This document shows, one piece after another, positions 52,448 through 61,649 of a stretch of 64,000 nucleotides of DNA; position 1 is the stretch's first letter; each line of letters begins with the position of its first letter. The notes under the pieces are model-generated. The model did no database searches and was not told where the DNA came from. It saw only the letters and a program-made list of their open reading frames with translations. This stretch comes from Methanobrevibacter sp. (GTDB lineage Archaea > Methanobacteriota > Methanobacteria > Methanobacteriales > Methanobacteriaceae), in NCBI GenBank assembly GCA_017652345.1, contig JAGCBE010000113.1, forward strand, positions 1-64,000, in the 5' to 3' direction. The position numbers and the translations under genes are program-made.

Positions 52448-53386
52448 GTGAACATTGTAGAACTTAAAAAATCTATAGATACTGGAACATTTACAAACTT
52501 ATATATTTTTTACGGAGAAGAATATACTATACTCGAAGAGTATATTAAGATGATAAAGAATAAGATAGGTTGTGAATGTAAGTCTTGTGAAAGTGTTTCA
52601 ATCATTTATAAAACACTGAATTCAAAGTCTTTGTTTGGATCTGGAAAATGTTTGTATATTGTCAGGGATGATAAAGAATTTTTAACAGCAGAGCAGATGT
52701 GGGATATTGAAAGGAAACTAAAGCAAAAGGGAATTACCATTATTGCAAAATATGGAAATATTGATCAAAGGTCAAAGTTTAGTAAGAAGTTTTCAGATAA
52801 CATGACATCATTTGACAGGTTGTCAGAAAATATACTAGCAAAGTATATTAAAAAAGACATTGACATCAATAATGATAATTGTGAATATCTAATCAATGTA
52901 TGTAATGGTGATTACGGAAGAATTAAATTAGAAATTGATAAACTTGTAAACGCTTGCGAATACTTCAAACTAAAACCAGACGATTGTTTTAGAATGTGCA
53001 AAAGTGCAGATCTTTTCTATGTTGAACCAGAAGGAGAAGCATTTGAACTTGTAGACAGTATTATGACACGAAACTATAAGACAATTTATCAACTACTTGA
53101 GAAATCAAAAAGAAGAAATGATAATTGCTTCTTGATTTTTACATTGCTTCACACAAATGTAAAACAGGTATTACAACTTCAATTAGCTGGAAACCAAGGG
53201 GATACTCAAAAAGCAACTGGTTTGAATGGTTTTCAAATAAAGTCAGCAATGAAGTATGTGAATAGATATAGCTGCGAAGAACTTGTAAGATTCTTAAAGT
53301 ATATTAAATATTGTGATTCCGGTATTAAACAAGGTACTATATCAGAGGATATGGCTCTTGATTATTTGTTAGTAAATGTTCTGTGA
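52448..53386 (+). CDS. holA: Clamp loader delta-like subunit (HolA)
   Basis: A 312-residue protein. TNLYIFYGEEYTILEEYI at the N-terminus and SLFGSGKCLYIVRDDKEF are typical of delta, the clamp-opening wrench. The C-terminal helical domain (DCFRMCKSADLFYVEPEGEAFELVDSI, NCFLIFTLLHTNVKQVLQLQ) matches the clamp-loader collar. GTG 52448 follows GGAGGTG at the delta' stop. It completes a clamp loader set. Confidence 0.8.
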   Translation: MNIVELKKSIDTGTFTNLYIFYGEEYTILEEYIKMIKNKIGCECKSCESVSIIYKTLNSKSLFGSGKCLYIVRDDKEFLTAEQMWDIERKLKQKGITIIAKYGNIDQRSKFSKKFSDNMTSFDRLSENILAKYIKKDIDINNDNCEYLINVCNGDYGRIKLEIDKLVNACEYFKLKPDDCFRMCKSADLFYVEPEGEAFELVDSIMTRNYKTIYQLLEKSKRRNDNCFLIFTLLHTNVKQVLQLQLAGNQGDTQKATGLNGFQIKSAMKYVNRYSCEELVRFLKYIKYCDSGIKQGTISEDMALDYLLVNVL

Positions 53387-53400
53387 AAGGTTGGTACTGT

Positions 53401-53592
53401 ATGAGTGAAAATGTTAAGAAACCTGATGAAACATTAGAAGAAATTATTTTTTGCAATCGTTGTGGAAAACCCCTTAGAAGTGATCTTAGTAAAAAACTTG
53501 GATACGGTCCAAGCTGTTACAGAATGTGGAAGAAGGAAAGATCACAACAACATCAATTATTTGACATAGGCGGTGACATAAAAAATGGATGA
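53401..53592 (+). CDS. Small zinc-finger protein
   Basis: A 63-residue protein with CNRCGKPLRSDLSKKLGYGP then SCYRMW, a C-x2-C...C zinc motif like those of DUF6011-type phage proteins. Nucleic-acid or protein binding is likely. ATG 53401 follows AAAGG; GTG 53383 overlaps the delta gene. It overlaps the sigma-like gene by 8 bp. Confidence 0.65.
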   Translation: MSENVKKPDETLEEIIFCNRCGKPLRSDLSKKLGYGPSCYRMWKKERSQQHQLFDIGGDIKNG

Positions 53593-54310
53593 TTCAAAAC
53601 CAAAAAGAAATAAAGGTATAGTACAAATAGAAAAGAGAATAACAGAATTAGTAGAAATGGACATTATGAATGAGGAAATATATGTGCTGCTAAAGAAGTT
53701 AGCACATATATACATTAACCAAAATAAATTTGTTTACGGTTATAGTGGTGTTGAGGATGTATGTCATGATGTCGCTTCGGATGTTTGGTTAGCTGTTATA
53801 AATGGTCGTGTTATTAAATCTTGGATGTACTATATTGGTAAGATGATAAAAATGTCTTATGTAGCTAATCAAAGAAGAATTGAACATGAGGTCATTGACA
53901 CAGAATATGACCCCAGTTACAAGTATAATATCAAGGTAATGTGTACTGGTTCATCTATGTCTTGTATTAAAGATTTTGATAATATGGAGAGAAATCTTGT
54001 TTTAGATAATGTTGCTGGAATGATACTTAAAACAATGTCTAAGACAAAGTTTAAACCGGGAACAAAAGAATATTTAGATCTGTATACAAATGTGTGTATA
54101 AATCTCGTAAGAGAACTTGATAATGAAGATTATATCTATTTCAGAATAGATAATCATATAAAACCATATGTTCAAATAGTAATTGAGCAGTTTAAAAAGG
54201 ATTTCAGGAATTCTGGTTTTACAGAATCAATCGCAGATAATGTGGATGATGATTTGGAAATGCTGATAACTTCTGACGAAGCTTTAATGAAAGAGCTGAA
54301 GAAAGGATAA
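53585..54310 (+). CDS. Sigma-factor-like protein (candidate late regulator)
   Basis: A 241-residue protein. Residues 55-98, GVEDVCHDVASDVWLAVING then RVIKSWMYYIGKMIKMSYVA and NQRR, resemble sigma-70 region 2: the acidic E-D...D helix that binds the polymerase clamp, then W.Y.I.......RR for the -10 element. Region 4 is not clear. The position next to clamp-loader genes and a Mor-like gene fits a phage late sigma factor such as T4 gp55, but this is inferred from pattern only. Confidence 0.45.
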   Translation: MDDSKPKRNKGIVQIEKRITELVEMDIMNEEIYVLLKKLAHIYINQNKFVYGYSGVEDVCHDVASDVWLAVINGRVIKSWMYYIGKMIKMSYVANQRRIEHEVIDTEYDPSYKYNIKVMCTGSSMSCIKDFDNMERNLVLDNVAGMILKTMSKTKFKPGTKEYLDLYTNVCINLVRELDNEDYIYFRIDNHIKPYVQIVIEQFKKDFRNSGFTESIADNVDDDLEMLITSDEALMKELKKG

Positions 54311-54315
54311 GTGCA

Positions 54316-54699
54316 ATGCCAAAAACAGTGGATGAACTTGTATCAAAAATGCAAGAACAAGATGTGTATTCAATCATATGTAGTTTTCTGTATGACTTAA
54401 AAAATATACCGGAATACACAACATTATCGGAACTTTGTTACCTTTTAGATGTTAATTCTTTTTTAAAACTAATTAAGTATTTTGGTGGTCAAACAATTAC
54501 AATACCTACAAAGGAGGAACTTGTAGAAACCATTCAAGTATTACTTCTTTTCCAGTATTATGAAGTAGAACACAGACCTTGGAAAGATGCTGTAACTCTT
54601 GCTGGGTTCGATAGTAATCGTGGTAAGGGTGCTGGTAATAAATTAAACAGGTTAAAAGAAACATTGGAAAAGTATAATTTTGGAAATAGAAATTATTGA
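54316..54699 (+). CDS. Mor-like transcription regulator
   Basis: A 127-residue protein. LSELCYLLDVNSFLKLIKYF then GGQTITIPTKEEL and a helical VLLLFQYYEVEHRPWKDAVT stretch match the pattern of Mu Mor/C-type activators: a GG..IYIP strand for dimer formation and a helix-turn-helix after it. It follows the sigma-like gene by 5 bp, so the two may act together. Assignment is by pattern. Confidence 0.5.
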   Translation: MPKTVDELVSKMQEQDVYSIICSFLYDLKNIPEYTTLSELCYLLDVNSFLKLIKYFGGQTITIPTKEELVETIQVLLLFQYYEVEHRPWKDAVTLAGFDSNRGKGAGNKLNRLKETLEKYNFGNRNY

Positions 54700-54709
54700 G
54701 GTGGTCAGT

Positions 54710-54982
54710 ATGAATAAAGTAATACCTACAAGTTGCAGTCATATGTTACAATATTTAACAGATAATACACCAAAGGATGTTTTCTTTAATCAATGCGTTC
54801 AAAAAAGATTGACAAATATGTATGCAAAGGCCGATGAGGAGTATGACAACGAGTTACATAGCCTTGAGGTTGGAATTGACTATAATGATTTCGGGCAAGT
54901 TAAACGATGTGTAACTAGGCTTATGCGGTTAATGAAAAAGAATAGAAATTCTTTAATACAAACTATAGAGAGGATGGTTTAA
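54710..54982 (+). CDS. Hypothetical small protein
   Basis: A 90-residue helical, charged protein (YAKADEEYDNELHSLEVGID, VKRCVTRLMRLMKKNRNSL). No family recognised. ATG 54710 follows GAGGTGG. It overlaps no neighbour and ends 1 bp before the next start. Confidence 0.65.
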   Translation: MNKVIPTSCSHMLQYLTDNTPKDVFFNQCVQKRLTNMYAKADEEYDNELHSLEVGIDYNDFGQVKRCVTRLMRLMKKNRNSLIQTIERMV

Positions 54983-54983
54983 G

Positions 54984-55409
54984 TTGGCTAGATCAAAAGG
55001 CAGTCTATCGACAGATGAGGCGAAAAAGATGTGTAAGGATCTGGAACTACTACTTGATACAAGTTTCAAATATAATTTCAACTGTTTACGATTTATTGAA
55101 CTATTACTTTGTCAGAATATATGTGATCAATTAAATGAAGCAAATATTGAAAATACATTAGATGTTATTACAGAAATAGAAATACCACTTATTGGAACAC
55201 TGAAAATAACTCCAAGAATTTTTCATGAAAAGCACGGTGTTACAGATGAACCGTCTGTTCATTTTGATTTCGAGTTTAAACCTACTAGCGGATTCAAAAC
55301 AGATGTTTTACAGGCATATACATATAAAGATTCTGGAATTGGTGATGTGTTTGCACACCTATATGGTGACAGGCTAAAAGAGTTATACAAAAATCTCCAA
55401 GAGGGGTGA
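54984..55409 (+). CDS. Hypothetical protein
   Basis: A 141-residue protein: N-terminal helices, then strands EIEIPLIGTLKITPRIFHE and VHFDFEFKPTSGFKTD. No family recognised. The start is TTG 54984 with AGAGGATGG upstream. It could be a structural or DNA-binding protein. Confidence 0.6.
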   Translation: MARSKGSLSTDEAKKMCKDLELLLDTSFKYNFNCLRFIELLLCQNICDQLNEANIENTLDVITEIEIPLIGTLKITPRIFHEKHGVTDEPSVHFDFEFKPTSGFKTDVLQAYTYKDSGIGDVFAHLYGDRLKELYKNLQEG

Positions 55410-55415
55410 TTAAAG

Positions 55416-55946
55416 GTGCAAGAAACAGAAACAAAATTACAGTTAGGTGACAATGAATCATCCGCATATTATATGATGGAACAATTAGCACAAAATTCAG
55501 AAGTTGTTAATCTAGATATTAACGGAGATAAATTAGTTGAAAGAACTAAACTGTTTATGGTGTCTCACGCAAGACAACAATTAAATAGAATTATTAAAAT
55601 GACAAAATTCATGGAAAAACTTGAAAATAAATTCATGGATGCAGTTAATAGTCGTGTAGACGAAGAACCTGGTAATATAGCAATGATTTCAATGGCTATG
55701 GAAGTTGTAACAAAATGTCTAGAATCAGCAGAATCAGAGGTATTTCAAATTCTAAAGGATGATAGGCTACAAAACATAGTTATAAATACTACTAATATAA
55801 TAACACCGGATGGAAATTCTGCAACTATTATTGATGCGGATTCGAGAGATGAAGTTAGAAATCTTGCATCAAGTTTATTACAACAACTATCAGATTTATC
55901 AAATGTAAAAGAAGAACAAGAAAACGGAGATGAAGAAAATGTTTGA
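55416..55946 (+). CDS. Hypothetical acidic helical protein
   Basis: A 176-residue protein, mostly long helices (TKLFMVSHARQQLNRIIKMT, NIAMISMAMEVVTKCLESAE) with an acidic tail (NVKEEQENGDEEN). No family recognised. GTG 55416 follows AAGAGGGGTG. The next gene starts inside its end. Confidence 0.6.
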   Translation: MQETETKLQLGDNESSAYYMMEQLAQNSEVVNLDINGDKLVERTKLFMVSHARQQLNRIIKMTKFMEKLENKFMDAVNSRVDEEPGNIAMISMAMEVVTKCLESAESEVFQILKDDRLQNIVINTTNIITPDGNSATIIDADSRDEVRNLASSLLQQLSDLSNVKEEQENGDEENV

Positions 55947-56457
55947 AGTATTTCAAAATCTACATGATAATAGACAAAGTGACAGTATTCCATATTTCTC
56001 ATTCTATGATAATAACGGAGATCTAATTAAGGGAAATATAGAAGTTTCTGTTGATGAAGATGGCCAGTTTAACTCCCTAACAACAGAGGTTGGTGGGGAG
56101 ACAATTATATATCCAAAAGGAACATATTCATATGTAACAGAATGTTTATATGCCCTTGGAATAGGATTTTTACTCCCCGGAGATGTTGTAAAATTAAAGA
56201 TTGATGAATTGAAAACATATGAACTTAATTTTGGATGGCACACTAATGTATCAGGTCAAACAATATACTCATGGTATCTTACAGAGCTACCAGAAGAAGA
56301 TTATTTCTATAATGAGCGAAATGGAATTTTCAATTCTGCCGATCTGGTAGACATGAATATTGAAAATAAACAAATTCTGACATTTTATAAAGAATATTTA
56401 GATACTATAGAGGTAGTTACCTTTAAAAAAGACAGGGTATCTTTTAACGTGATTTAA
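55939..56457 (+). CDS. Hypothetical protein, probably structural
   Basis: A 172-residue beta-rich protein (IPYFSFYDNNGDLIKGNIEV, KLKIDELKTYELNFGWHT). No family recognised. ATG 55939 is 9 nt after GGAG; ATG 55930 touches it. Position before a coiled-coil protein suggests a virion role. Confidence 0.55.
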   Translation: MFEVFQNLHDNRQSDSIPYFSFYDNNGDLIKGNIEVSVDEDGQFNSLTTEVGGETIIYPKGTYSYVTECLYALGIGFLLPGDVVKLKIDELKTYELNFGWHTNVSGQTIYSWYLTELPEEDYFYNERNGIFNSADLVDMNIENKQILTFYKEYLDTIEVVTFKKDRVSFNVI

Positions 56458-56473
56458 GAGAGGGTGTTTGAAT

Positions 56474-57607
56474 TTGGCACTACCAGAATCAAAGAAAAAA
56501 GAAATACGGGAATATCCATCATATCCAAGAGTAACTAAATTAACAGAACCTTTGTTAGTTCGCCCGGATAGGTTATCTTTATTAGTAAATGATACAATGT
56601 TTTATGCGAAAATAAAGTTAGGAATGGCAGCAAAAGGTTTTTTAATTTATGTTTCTGGATTAGGAATTCCAATCTACGACAATACAAAATCAGGCAATTC
56701 AAAAGTAGATCTTTATACGGAGTATGGAATTGGAAGAGGAATGACTGAAACTGCTGAATACAATGCAATTTTATCTAAAGCTAAAAAATGGTTAGATGAT
56801 CTTGAAATTGAAATTGCAGATCAGGTAAATGACAATCCAATTAAAGCCGCTATTGATAGACTAAACTGGCAGCAGCATTATGATACAACTGGATCAAATA
56901 CTGACTTTGTGGAAGAATTTAAAGAGAATGATTTTGCAGAAGTTAATATTGATTGGCGGAACATAGATCATGGAAGCGGTGTTGAAGTAGATACAATTCC
57001 TGTAACAGTTGAAAACGCTGTTGAAACTATAACTGGAGTAGACCCAGATATTCCAGGACCATCTCCAAGAGGAACATTGTGGACAGTTACTAACCAAATA
57101 AAGAAGTTAGATGACAATATGAATAAAATAGGTGTTGACAATACAGCAGGAACACTCTATTATATTGGTGACGCTTTATTAAATAGAAGTCTATCTACTC
57201 AGAAATCTGTATATATGGGATTACAAGATGTTAAAACTCAAACAGGTAAAGTCGCAACTAACCTTAAAGCTGATAATGATACATACACTATTTCTAAGGC
57301 ACTTAGAGAACAAACTGATGACAGTGTTTCAAAATCTATTGATAATGCTAGAGTTACAATATCAAATGATATTCAAACATTGTCTGGTAAGGTAGACATT
57401 ACTAATAACAAGTTAGACACTATAAATGGAAATATTCTAACAGCTAGCGGAACACTAACATCTATGGATGGAAAACTAACAACTATTGATGGAAGACTTT
57501 ATGCGTCAGATGGTCAGACAATCGGTAACACCACACGCTATATACGTCAACTATTAGATAATGTTACATATGGTGGAGATGCTATTAACGTCAATAATAC
57601 AAACTGA
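56474..57607 (+). CDS. Probable virion protein with C-terminal coiled-coil repeats
   Basis: A 377-residue protein. The N-terminal 150 residues have mixed structure. The last 180 are repetitive helices with heptad spacing and Thr/Asn/Asp-rich turns (KVDITNNKLDTINGNILTAS, SGTLTSMDGKLTTIDGRLY), as in trimeric phage fibre shafts. TTG 56474 follows AGAGGGTG by 9 nt. Probably a minor structural or fibre-connector protein. Confidence 0.55.
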   Translation: MALPESKKKEIREYPSYPRVTKLTEPLLVRPDRLSLLVNDTMFYAKIKLGMAAKGFLIYVSGLGIPIYDNTKSGNSKVDLYTEYGIGRGMTETAEYNAILSKAKKWLDDLEIEIADQVNDNPIKAAIDRLNWQQHYDTTGSNTDFVEEFKENDFAEVNIDWRNIDHGSGVEVDTIPVTVENAVETITGVDPDIPGPSPRGTLWTVTNQIKKLDDNMNKIGVDNTAGTLYYIGDALLNRSLSTQKSVYMGLQDVKTQTGKVATNLKADNDTYTISKALREQTDDSVSKSIDNARVTISNDIQTLSGKVDITNNKLDTINGNILTASGTLTSMDGKLTTIDGRLYASDGQTIGNTTRYIRQLLDNVTYGGDAINVNNTN

Positions 57608-57662
57608 TCATTTTAATTTTGTTCGTTGTAAAAATAAATTTATTCAAAAAGGTGATGAATAA

Positions 57663-58211
57663 ATGAGTAACATACTTGAAATAAATAACTGGAACCAATT
57701 AGTTTCAGCAAAAGCAGATAATGAAAATCTAAAAATATTGGTAACAAGATATAACGGAGAAGATCTAATAGGAACTAAAATACAAATAGTAAATTATCTA
57801 ACTAATGATATTTATCTAACACTATTTGCAAATGTTTTATATTCAGATATTATTCCTGTAACCGCTTCAATGCCAGAAGAACAAACAGTTGCAATTCTAA
57901 ATTCTTATGGTTTTCACATAAGAATTTCACAACCTGAAGTTCTATCAGAAAATGTTGTAACAATTCTAAGAGGACTATACGCAGAAGGATATAGATATGT
58001 ATATAAGGATTATGTTCATCAAGAAAATCCAATAATTAAAAATAAGTATGTAATCTATGTTTCTAAAGAAATAGATCTTAGACAAAAGGGTTACAATATC
58101 ACAAATATGCCGGATTATATTGAAGATGAATGGGATTGGTGCAGAGCTTTTAAAACATATCCTATTGAAGATCTAATTGAAAACGGAACTGTAGATAACG
58201 GCGTTGAATAA
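57663..58211 (+). CDS. Hypothetical protein
   Basis: A 182-residue protein with alternating strands and helices (LNSYGFHIRISQPEVLSENV, GLYAEGYRYVYKDYV). No family recognised. ATG 57663 follows AAAGGTGATG. It ends 2 bp before the next start. Confidence 0.6.
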   Translation: MSNILEINNWNQLVSAKADNENLKILVTRYNGEDLIGTKIQIVNYLTNDIYLTLFANVLYSDIIPVTASMPEEQTVAILNSYGFHIRISQPEVLSENVVTILRGLYAEGYRYVYKDYVHQENPIIKNKYVIYVSKEIDLRQKGYNITNMPDYIEDEWDWCRAFKTYPIEDLIENGTVDNGVE

Positions 58212-58213
58212 AA

Positions 58214-58591
58214 TTGGATTATCTATTTAGTAAAGTAGTAACTAACATTCCGGAACAATTTGAAATATCTTGTTATTATATTATAGACAATCATCTAAAG
58301 TTCATATCACTATACCAAAATAAATATTTTTACTTTCATTATGTTGATTCGTATAAAGTGGGAGAGTTTATACAGAAATCACAGAATGAGTATGAGTTCG
58401 ATGTTTATGTACTTAAAACATCAAAACCAATTATTTCACAAAAAAGTGAGATAGAAGTAGTCAATAAAAAAGAATCAAGGGTTGTCACTGTAAAAACATA
58501 CAGTGGCAATCCTCTTGAAAAGAAGAAAAAGCAAAAAGAGGAAAAGACCATAATAACAAGGTATCAATCAAATGGTAAAAAACTATTTTGA
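58214..58591 (+). CDS. Hypothetical protein
   Basis: A 125-residue protein, beta-rich in the first 80 residues (CYYIIDNHLKFISLYQNKYF) with a strongly basic tail (PLEKKKKQKEEKTIITR). No family recognised. TTG 58214 has no strong ribosome site, so it may be coupled to the gene before it. Confidence 0.5.
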   Translation: MDYLFSKVVTNIPEQFEISCYYIIDNHLKFISLYQNKYFYFHYVDSYKVGEFIQKSQNEYEFDVYVLKTSKPIISQKSEIEVVNKKESRVVTVKTYSGNPLEKKKKQKEEKTIITRYQSNGKKLF

Positions 58592-58606
58592 GGGAGTTGA
58601 TGCCTG

Positions 58607-59326
58607 ATGGCAAAGCAAACAAAAAAGCAAGAATATACACCGGACGATGCACCGGAAACACTTCATGAACACTCATTTTATGGTTTTAAACTAGACGAAG
58701 ATCAAACATACTTTAGAGATTGCATTTGGGATAAAAATAAAATTCTGATCTTTTGTGATGCTAAGGCCGGAACTGGTAAAACACTTATGTCATTCGCAAC
58801 TGCAAATTTATTAGTTGAATATGGATTTTACAATAATATAATCTATGTAGTAAGCCCGTATGGAGAAAGTAAACAAGGATTTTTACCTGGGGATATAACA
58901 GAAAAATCTGAGGTATATTTTGAACCAATATATCAAGCTATTATAAAATGTAACTTATTTCCTGAAAAAGTTATATACAATGAATCACTAACTGCAAGAA
59001 CAGATAAGCAAGAAGCTACGGGATATGTTAAATGTTTAACACATACATATTTAAGAGGAACTAACTTTGAAAATTCGGTTGTGATATTAGATGAGAGTCA
59101 AAATTACAGTTTTGACGACTTAAAGAAAACATTAACTCGTGCTAATGATAATTGCAAGATAATTGTCATTGGACATAAACTACAAAGGGATACAAATGAC
59201 TCTTCTTGTGGGTTTGAAAGATACATTGATTATTGTCAGCAAACAAATGATAACAGTTTTGCGGTTTGTAAATTAACAAAGAATTATCGTGGTAAAATAA
59301 GTCAATGGGCAGATAATTTGTACTAA
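58607..59326 (+). CDS. phoH: PhoH-like ATPase
   Basis: A 239-residue P-loop protein. FCDAKAGTGKTLMSFATANL near residue 50 is Walker A, VVILDESQNYSFDDLKKTLT near 157 Walker B, and IIVIGHKLQRD and LTKNYRGKIS follow the PhoH family. Often phage-encoded, with proposed RNA/DNA helicase or nuclease-linked roles. It ends a transcript at the terminator downstream. Confidence 0.85.
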   Translation: MAKQTKKQEYTPDDAPETLHEHSFYGFKLDEDQTYFRDCIWDKNKILIFCDAKAGTGKTLMSFATANLLVEYGFYNNIIYVVSPYGESKQGFLPGDITEKSEVYFEPIYQAIIKCNLFPEKVIYNESLTARTDKQEATGYVKCLTHTYLRGTNFENSVVILDESQNYSFDDLKKTLTRANDNCKIIVIGHKLQRDTNDSSCGFERYIDYCQQTNDNSFAVCKLTKNYRGKISQWADNLY

Positions 59327-59340
59327 TTAAATAAAGATGT

Positions 59341-59379
59341 AAAAAGCAACCCTCCTAAGTAAGAAGGTTGCTTTTTTTG
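59341..59379 (+). terminator. Rho-independent terminator
   Basis: AAAAAGCAACC/GGTTGCTTTTT (59341-59351 with 59366-59376) with T run. Confidence 0.92.
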
Positions 59380-59389
59380 TTTAATACTA

Positions 59390-59418
59390 TTGACAATTTT
59401 CGAAGTTTATGTTATAAT
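59390..59418 (+). promoter_or_regulatory. Sigma-A-type promoter (Clp-like ATPase gene)
   Basis: TTGACA, 17-bp spacer, TATAAT with TGT upstream. Confidence 0.9.
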
Positions 59419-59459
59419 TTATTTGTAAAATTATCTTTCTTTAAGGAAGTGATGACAAG

Positions 59460-61649
59460 TTGGACAGTATTTATCTAGAGTTTTTTGAAACTCTGCCAAA
59501 ACACGCATTAGTACCTCTAATACAATTAGTGCCAAATAAATTTGAAATAATAGACACAAAATTACTTGCATATGTATTTGTGCAACATGGTATACTGAAA
59601 AAGAAGGTTACTGATAACTTAAAAGAGGCCGCTGATAAGATAGTTAAGCAACAGCTCAAAACACTTCCTTCAAAAAATGAAACATCGTCAGAACTTAAAG
59701 ATATGAAATTATCTAAAGAGTGTGAATACCTAATAAAGAATTTCCTGTACTTTAAGAATAAGTATTCAGAAACAATAACATCTGATGTAATGACAACATA
59801 CATATCATATATTATGATCTCGGATGACAAGTTAAAGTGCTTTAAGTTTTTTGATGATTGCTTATATGTAAAGGAAAAACAAAATGTAAAAGATGAGTTG
59901 TACTTACAAATATATAACTTTGCCGGCTCTAACTTGTCAGAGGTATTAAAGAACTTCGGTGAATACTTGACGGACCCACTATTTTATCAACAGTACGATT
60001 GTGCTTTCAGAGATAAAGAAATACAAGATACATTATCAATACTATGTAGGTTAAATAAATGTAATGTTATTCTTGTTGGAAATCCAGGTGTTGGAAAGAC
60101 AACAATAGTAAATGGAATTTGCAATATAATTCAGTCACCGGAATGTCCAAAATATTTACAAGGTTACAATGTGTTTGCACTTAATATAAATAAAATAATG
60201 AGTGGAACAACGTATAGAGGAGATCTTGAAAAAAGATTAGACGATGTATTAACAGAACTAAAAAAGCAAGATAATGTAATTCTATTCATAGACGAAATCC
60301 ATACATTATTCAGTAAAGATGGCGAGTTAGCACCAGTGCAAAATGTTTTAAAACCGTACCTAACTGAATCATCAAAAGTAATAGGATGCACAACAAATTC
60401 AGAATATAAGACAATAGAAAGTGATAAAGCATTTGAGCGAAGATTTTCAATAGTACGAATAGAAGAAATGTCAGAATTATCCACAATAGAAACAATAGAG
60501 CAATGTAAACAAAAATATGAAGAATTCCACAATGTCGCAATATCTAGAACAATGGTTCGAAGAATTGTGTCCATGTGTTCATTATATATTAAAAACAGAT
60601 ACTTCCCAGATAAGGCGTTTGACATACTGGATAAGTCATGTGTTCGGTGTAAATTGTTAGGTAGGGAAGAGTTAAGTGTTGAAGATGTTGAAAATACAGT
60701 ATATGAATTCTGTAACATAAACCCAACATCCTTATCAATAGATAAAATAAATAATGCACAAGAAACAGTAAAAGAAGTAATAATAGGTCAAGAAGAAGCA
60801 ATAAACACAGCATTTAACTGTATTAGAAGATATTGCATAGGAGTAAATGATAAAAGAAAACCTATAGGAAATTTATTATTTGTTGGTCCTACCGGAACAG
60901 GCAAAACAGAATTATGCAAACAAATAGCGAATAAAATATTTACACCTGAGTGCTTTATCAGGTTTGATATGTCGGAATTTATGGAGTCACATTCAGTATC
61001 AAAACTGATTGGATCTCCACCAGGATATGTAGGTTTTAATCAGGGAGGATCGCTAACAGAGTTAGTTAAACATAATCCATTTTCAGTAATACTATTTGAT
61101 GAAATAGAAAAAGCGCATAAAGATGTAATAAATATACTGTTACAAATAATGGATGACGGTAGACTAACAGATTCTTTTGGAACAACTGTAGATTTTTGCA
61201 ACTGTCTAATAGCAATGACATCTAATATAGGATGCAAAGAATATATGAATAAAAATACACTGGGCTTTTCTGATTCAGCAACAAGAGATACCTCAATCAT
61301 CAAAAATGAAATAAATAACTATTTCAGGCCAGAATTTCTAAACAGACTTACAAATATAATCTATTTTAATACTATAACAAAAGATGTATTTACTACTATA
61401 TTTGATATGGAGTTTGAAAACTTCATTAGGCGGTATAGGGATGTTGGTATTGAGCTAGCAATTCCAGAAGATGTAAAAATGTGGATTAAAAGTAAATGCT
61501 TTGATGAAAAGAATGGTGTTCGTTTTGTTAAGAATAAAATAGAAAGTTTAATAGAAAATGAGCTGTTCTGTAATATAACAAATGACAATAAAAATTATAA
61601 CTTCCATTTAACAGACAATAAACTTGTTTGTAAGAAAGGAGAATGCTAA
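59460..61649 (+). CDS. Clp/Hsp100-like double AAA+ unfoldase
   Basis: A 729-residue protein with two AAA+ modules. D1: VGNPGVGKTTIVNGI near residue 206, GTTYRGDLEKRLDDV (pore-loop region) and ILFIDEIHTLFSKDGELAP. D2: FVGPTGTGKTELCKQIANK near 474, GSPPGYVGFNQGGSLTELV and ILFDEIEKAHKDVINILLQI. The 190-residue N-terminal part is not the usual Clp N-domain. It may unfold host or phage proteins during takeover. TTG 59460 follows AAGGAAGTGAT. Confidence 0.9.
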   Translation: MDSIYLEFFETLPKHALVPLIQLVPNKFEIIDTKLLAYVFVQHGILKKKVTDNLKEAADKIVKQQLKTLPSKNETSSELKDMKLSKECEYLIKNFLYFKNKYSETITSDVMTTYISYIMISDDKLKCFKFFDDCLYVKEKQNVKDELYLQIYNFAGSNLSEVLKNFGEYLTDPLFYQQYDCAFRDKEIQDTLSILCRLNKCNVILVGNPGVGKTTIVNGICNIIQSPECPKYLQGYNVFALNINKIMSGTTYRGDLEKRLDDVLTELKKQDNVILFIDEIHTLFSKDGELAPVQNVLKPYLTESSKVIGCTTNSEYKTIESDKAFERRFSIVRIEEMSELSTIETIEQCKQKYEEFHNVAISRTMVRRIVSMCSLYIKNRYFPDKAFDILDKSCVRCKLLGREELSVEDVENTVYEFCNINPTSLSIDKINNAQETVKEVIIGQEEAINTAFNCIRRYCIGVNDKRKPIGNLLFVGPTGTGKTELCKQIANKIFTPECFIRFDMSEFMESHSVSKLIGSPPGYVGFNQGGSLTELVKHNPFSVILFDEIEKAHKDVINILLQIMDDGRLTDSFGTTVDFCNCLIAMTSNIGCKEYMNKNTLGFSDSATRDTSIIKNEINNYFRPEFLNRLTNIIYFNTITKDVFTTIFDMEFENFIRRYRDVGIELAIPEDVKMWIKSKCFDEKNGVRFVKNKIESLIENELFCNITNDNKNYNFHLTDNKLVCKKGEC

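Noticed and set aside
60164..60718. 184-codon minus-strand ORF
   Set aside because: It is a shadow within the AAA+ gene, Ser/Leu-rich, with no start signal; all supported genes here are on the + strand.
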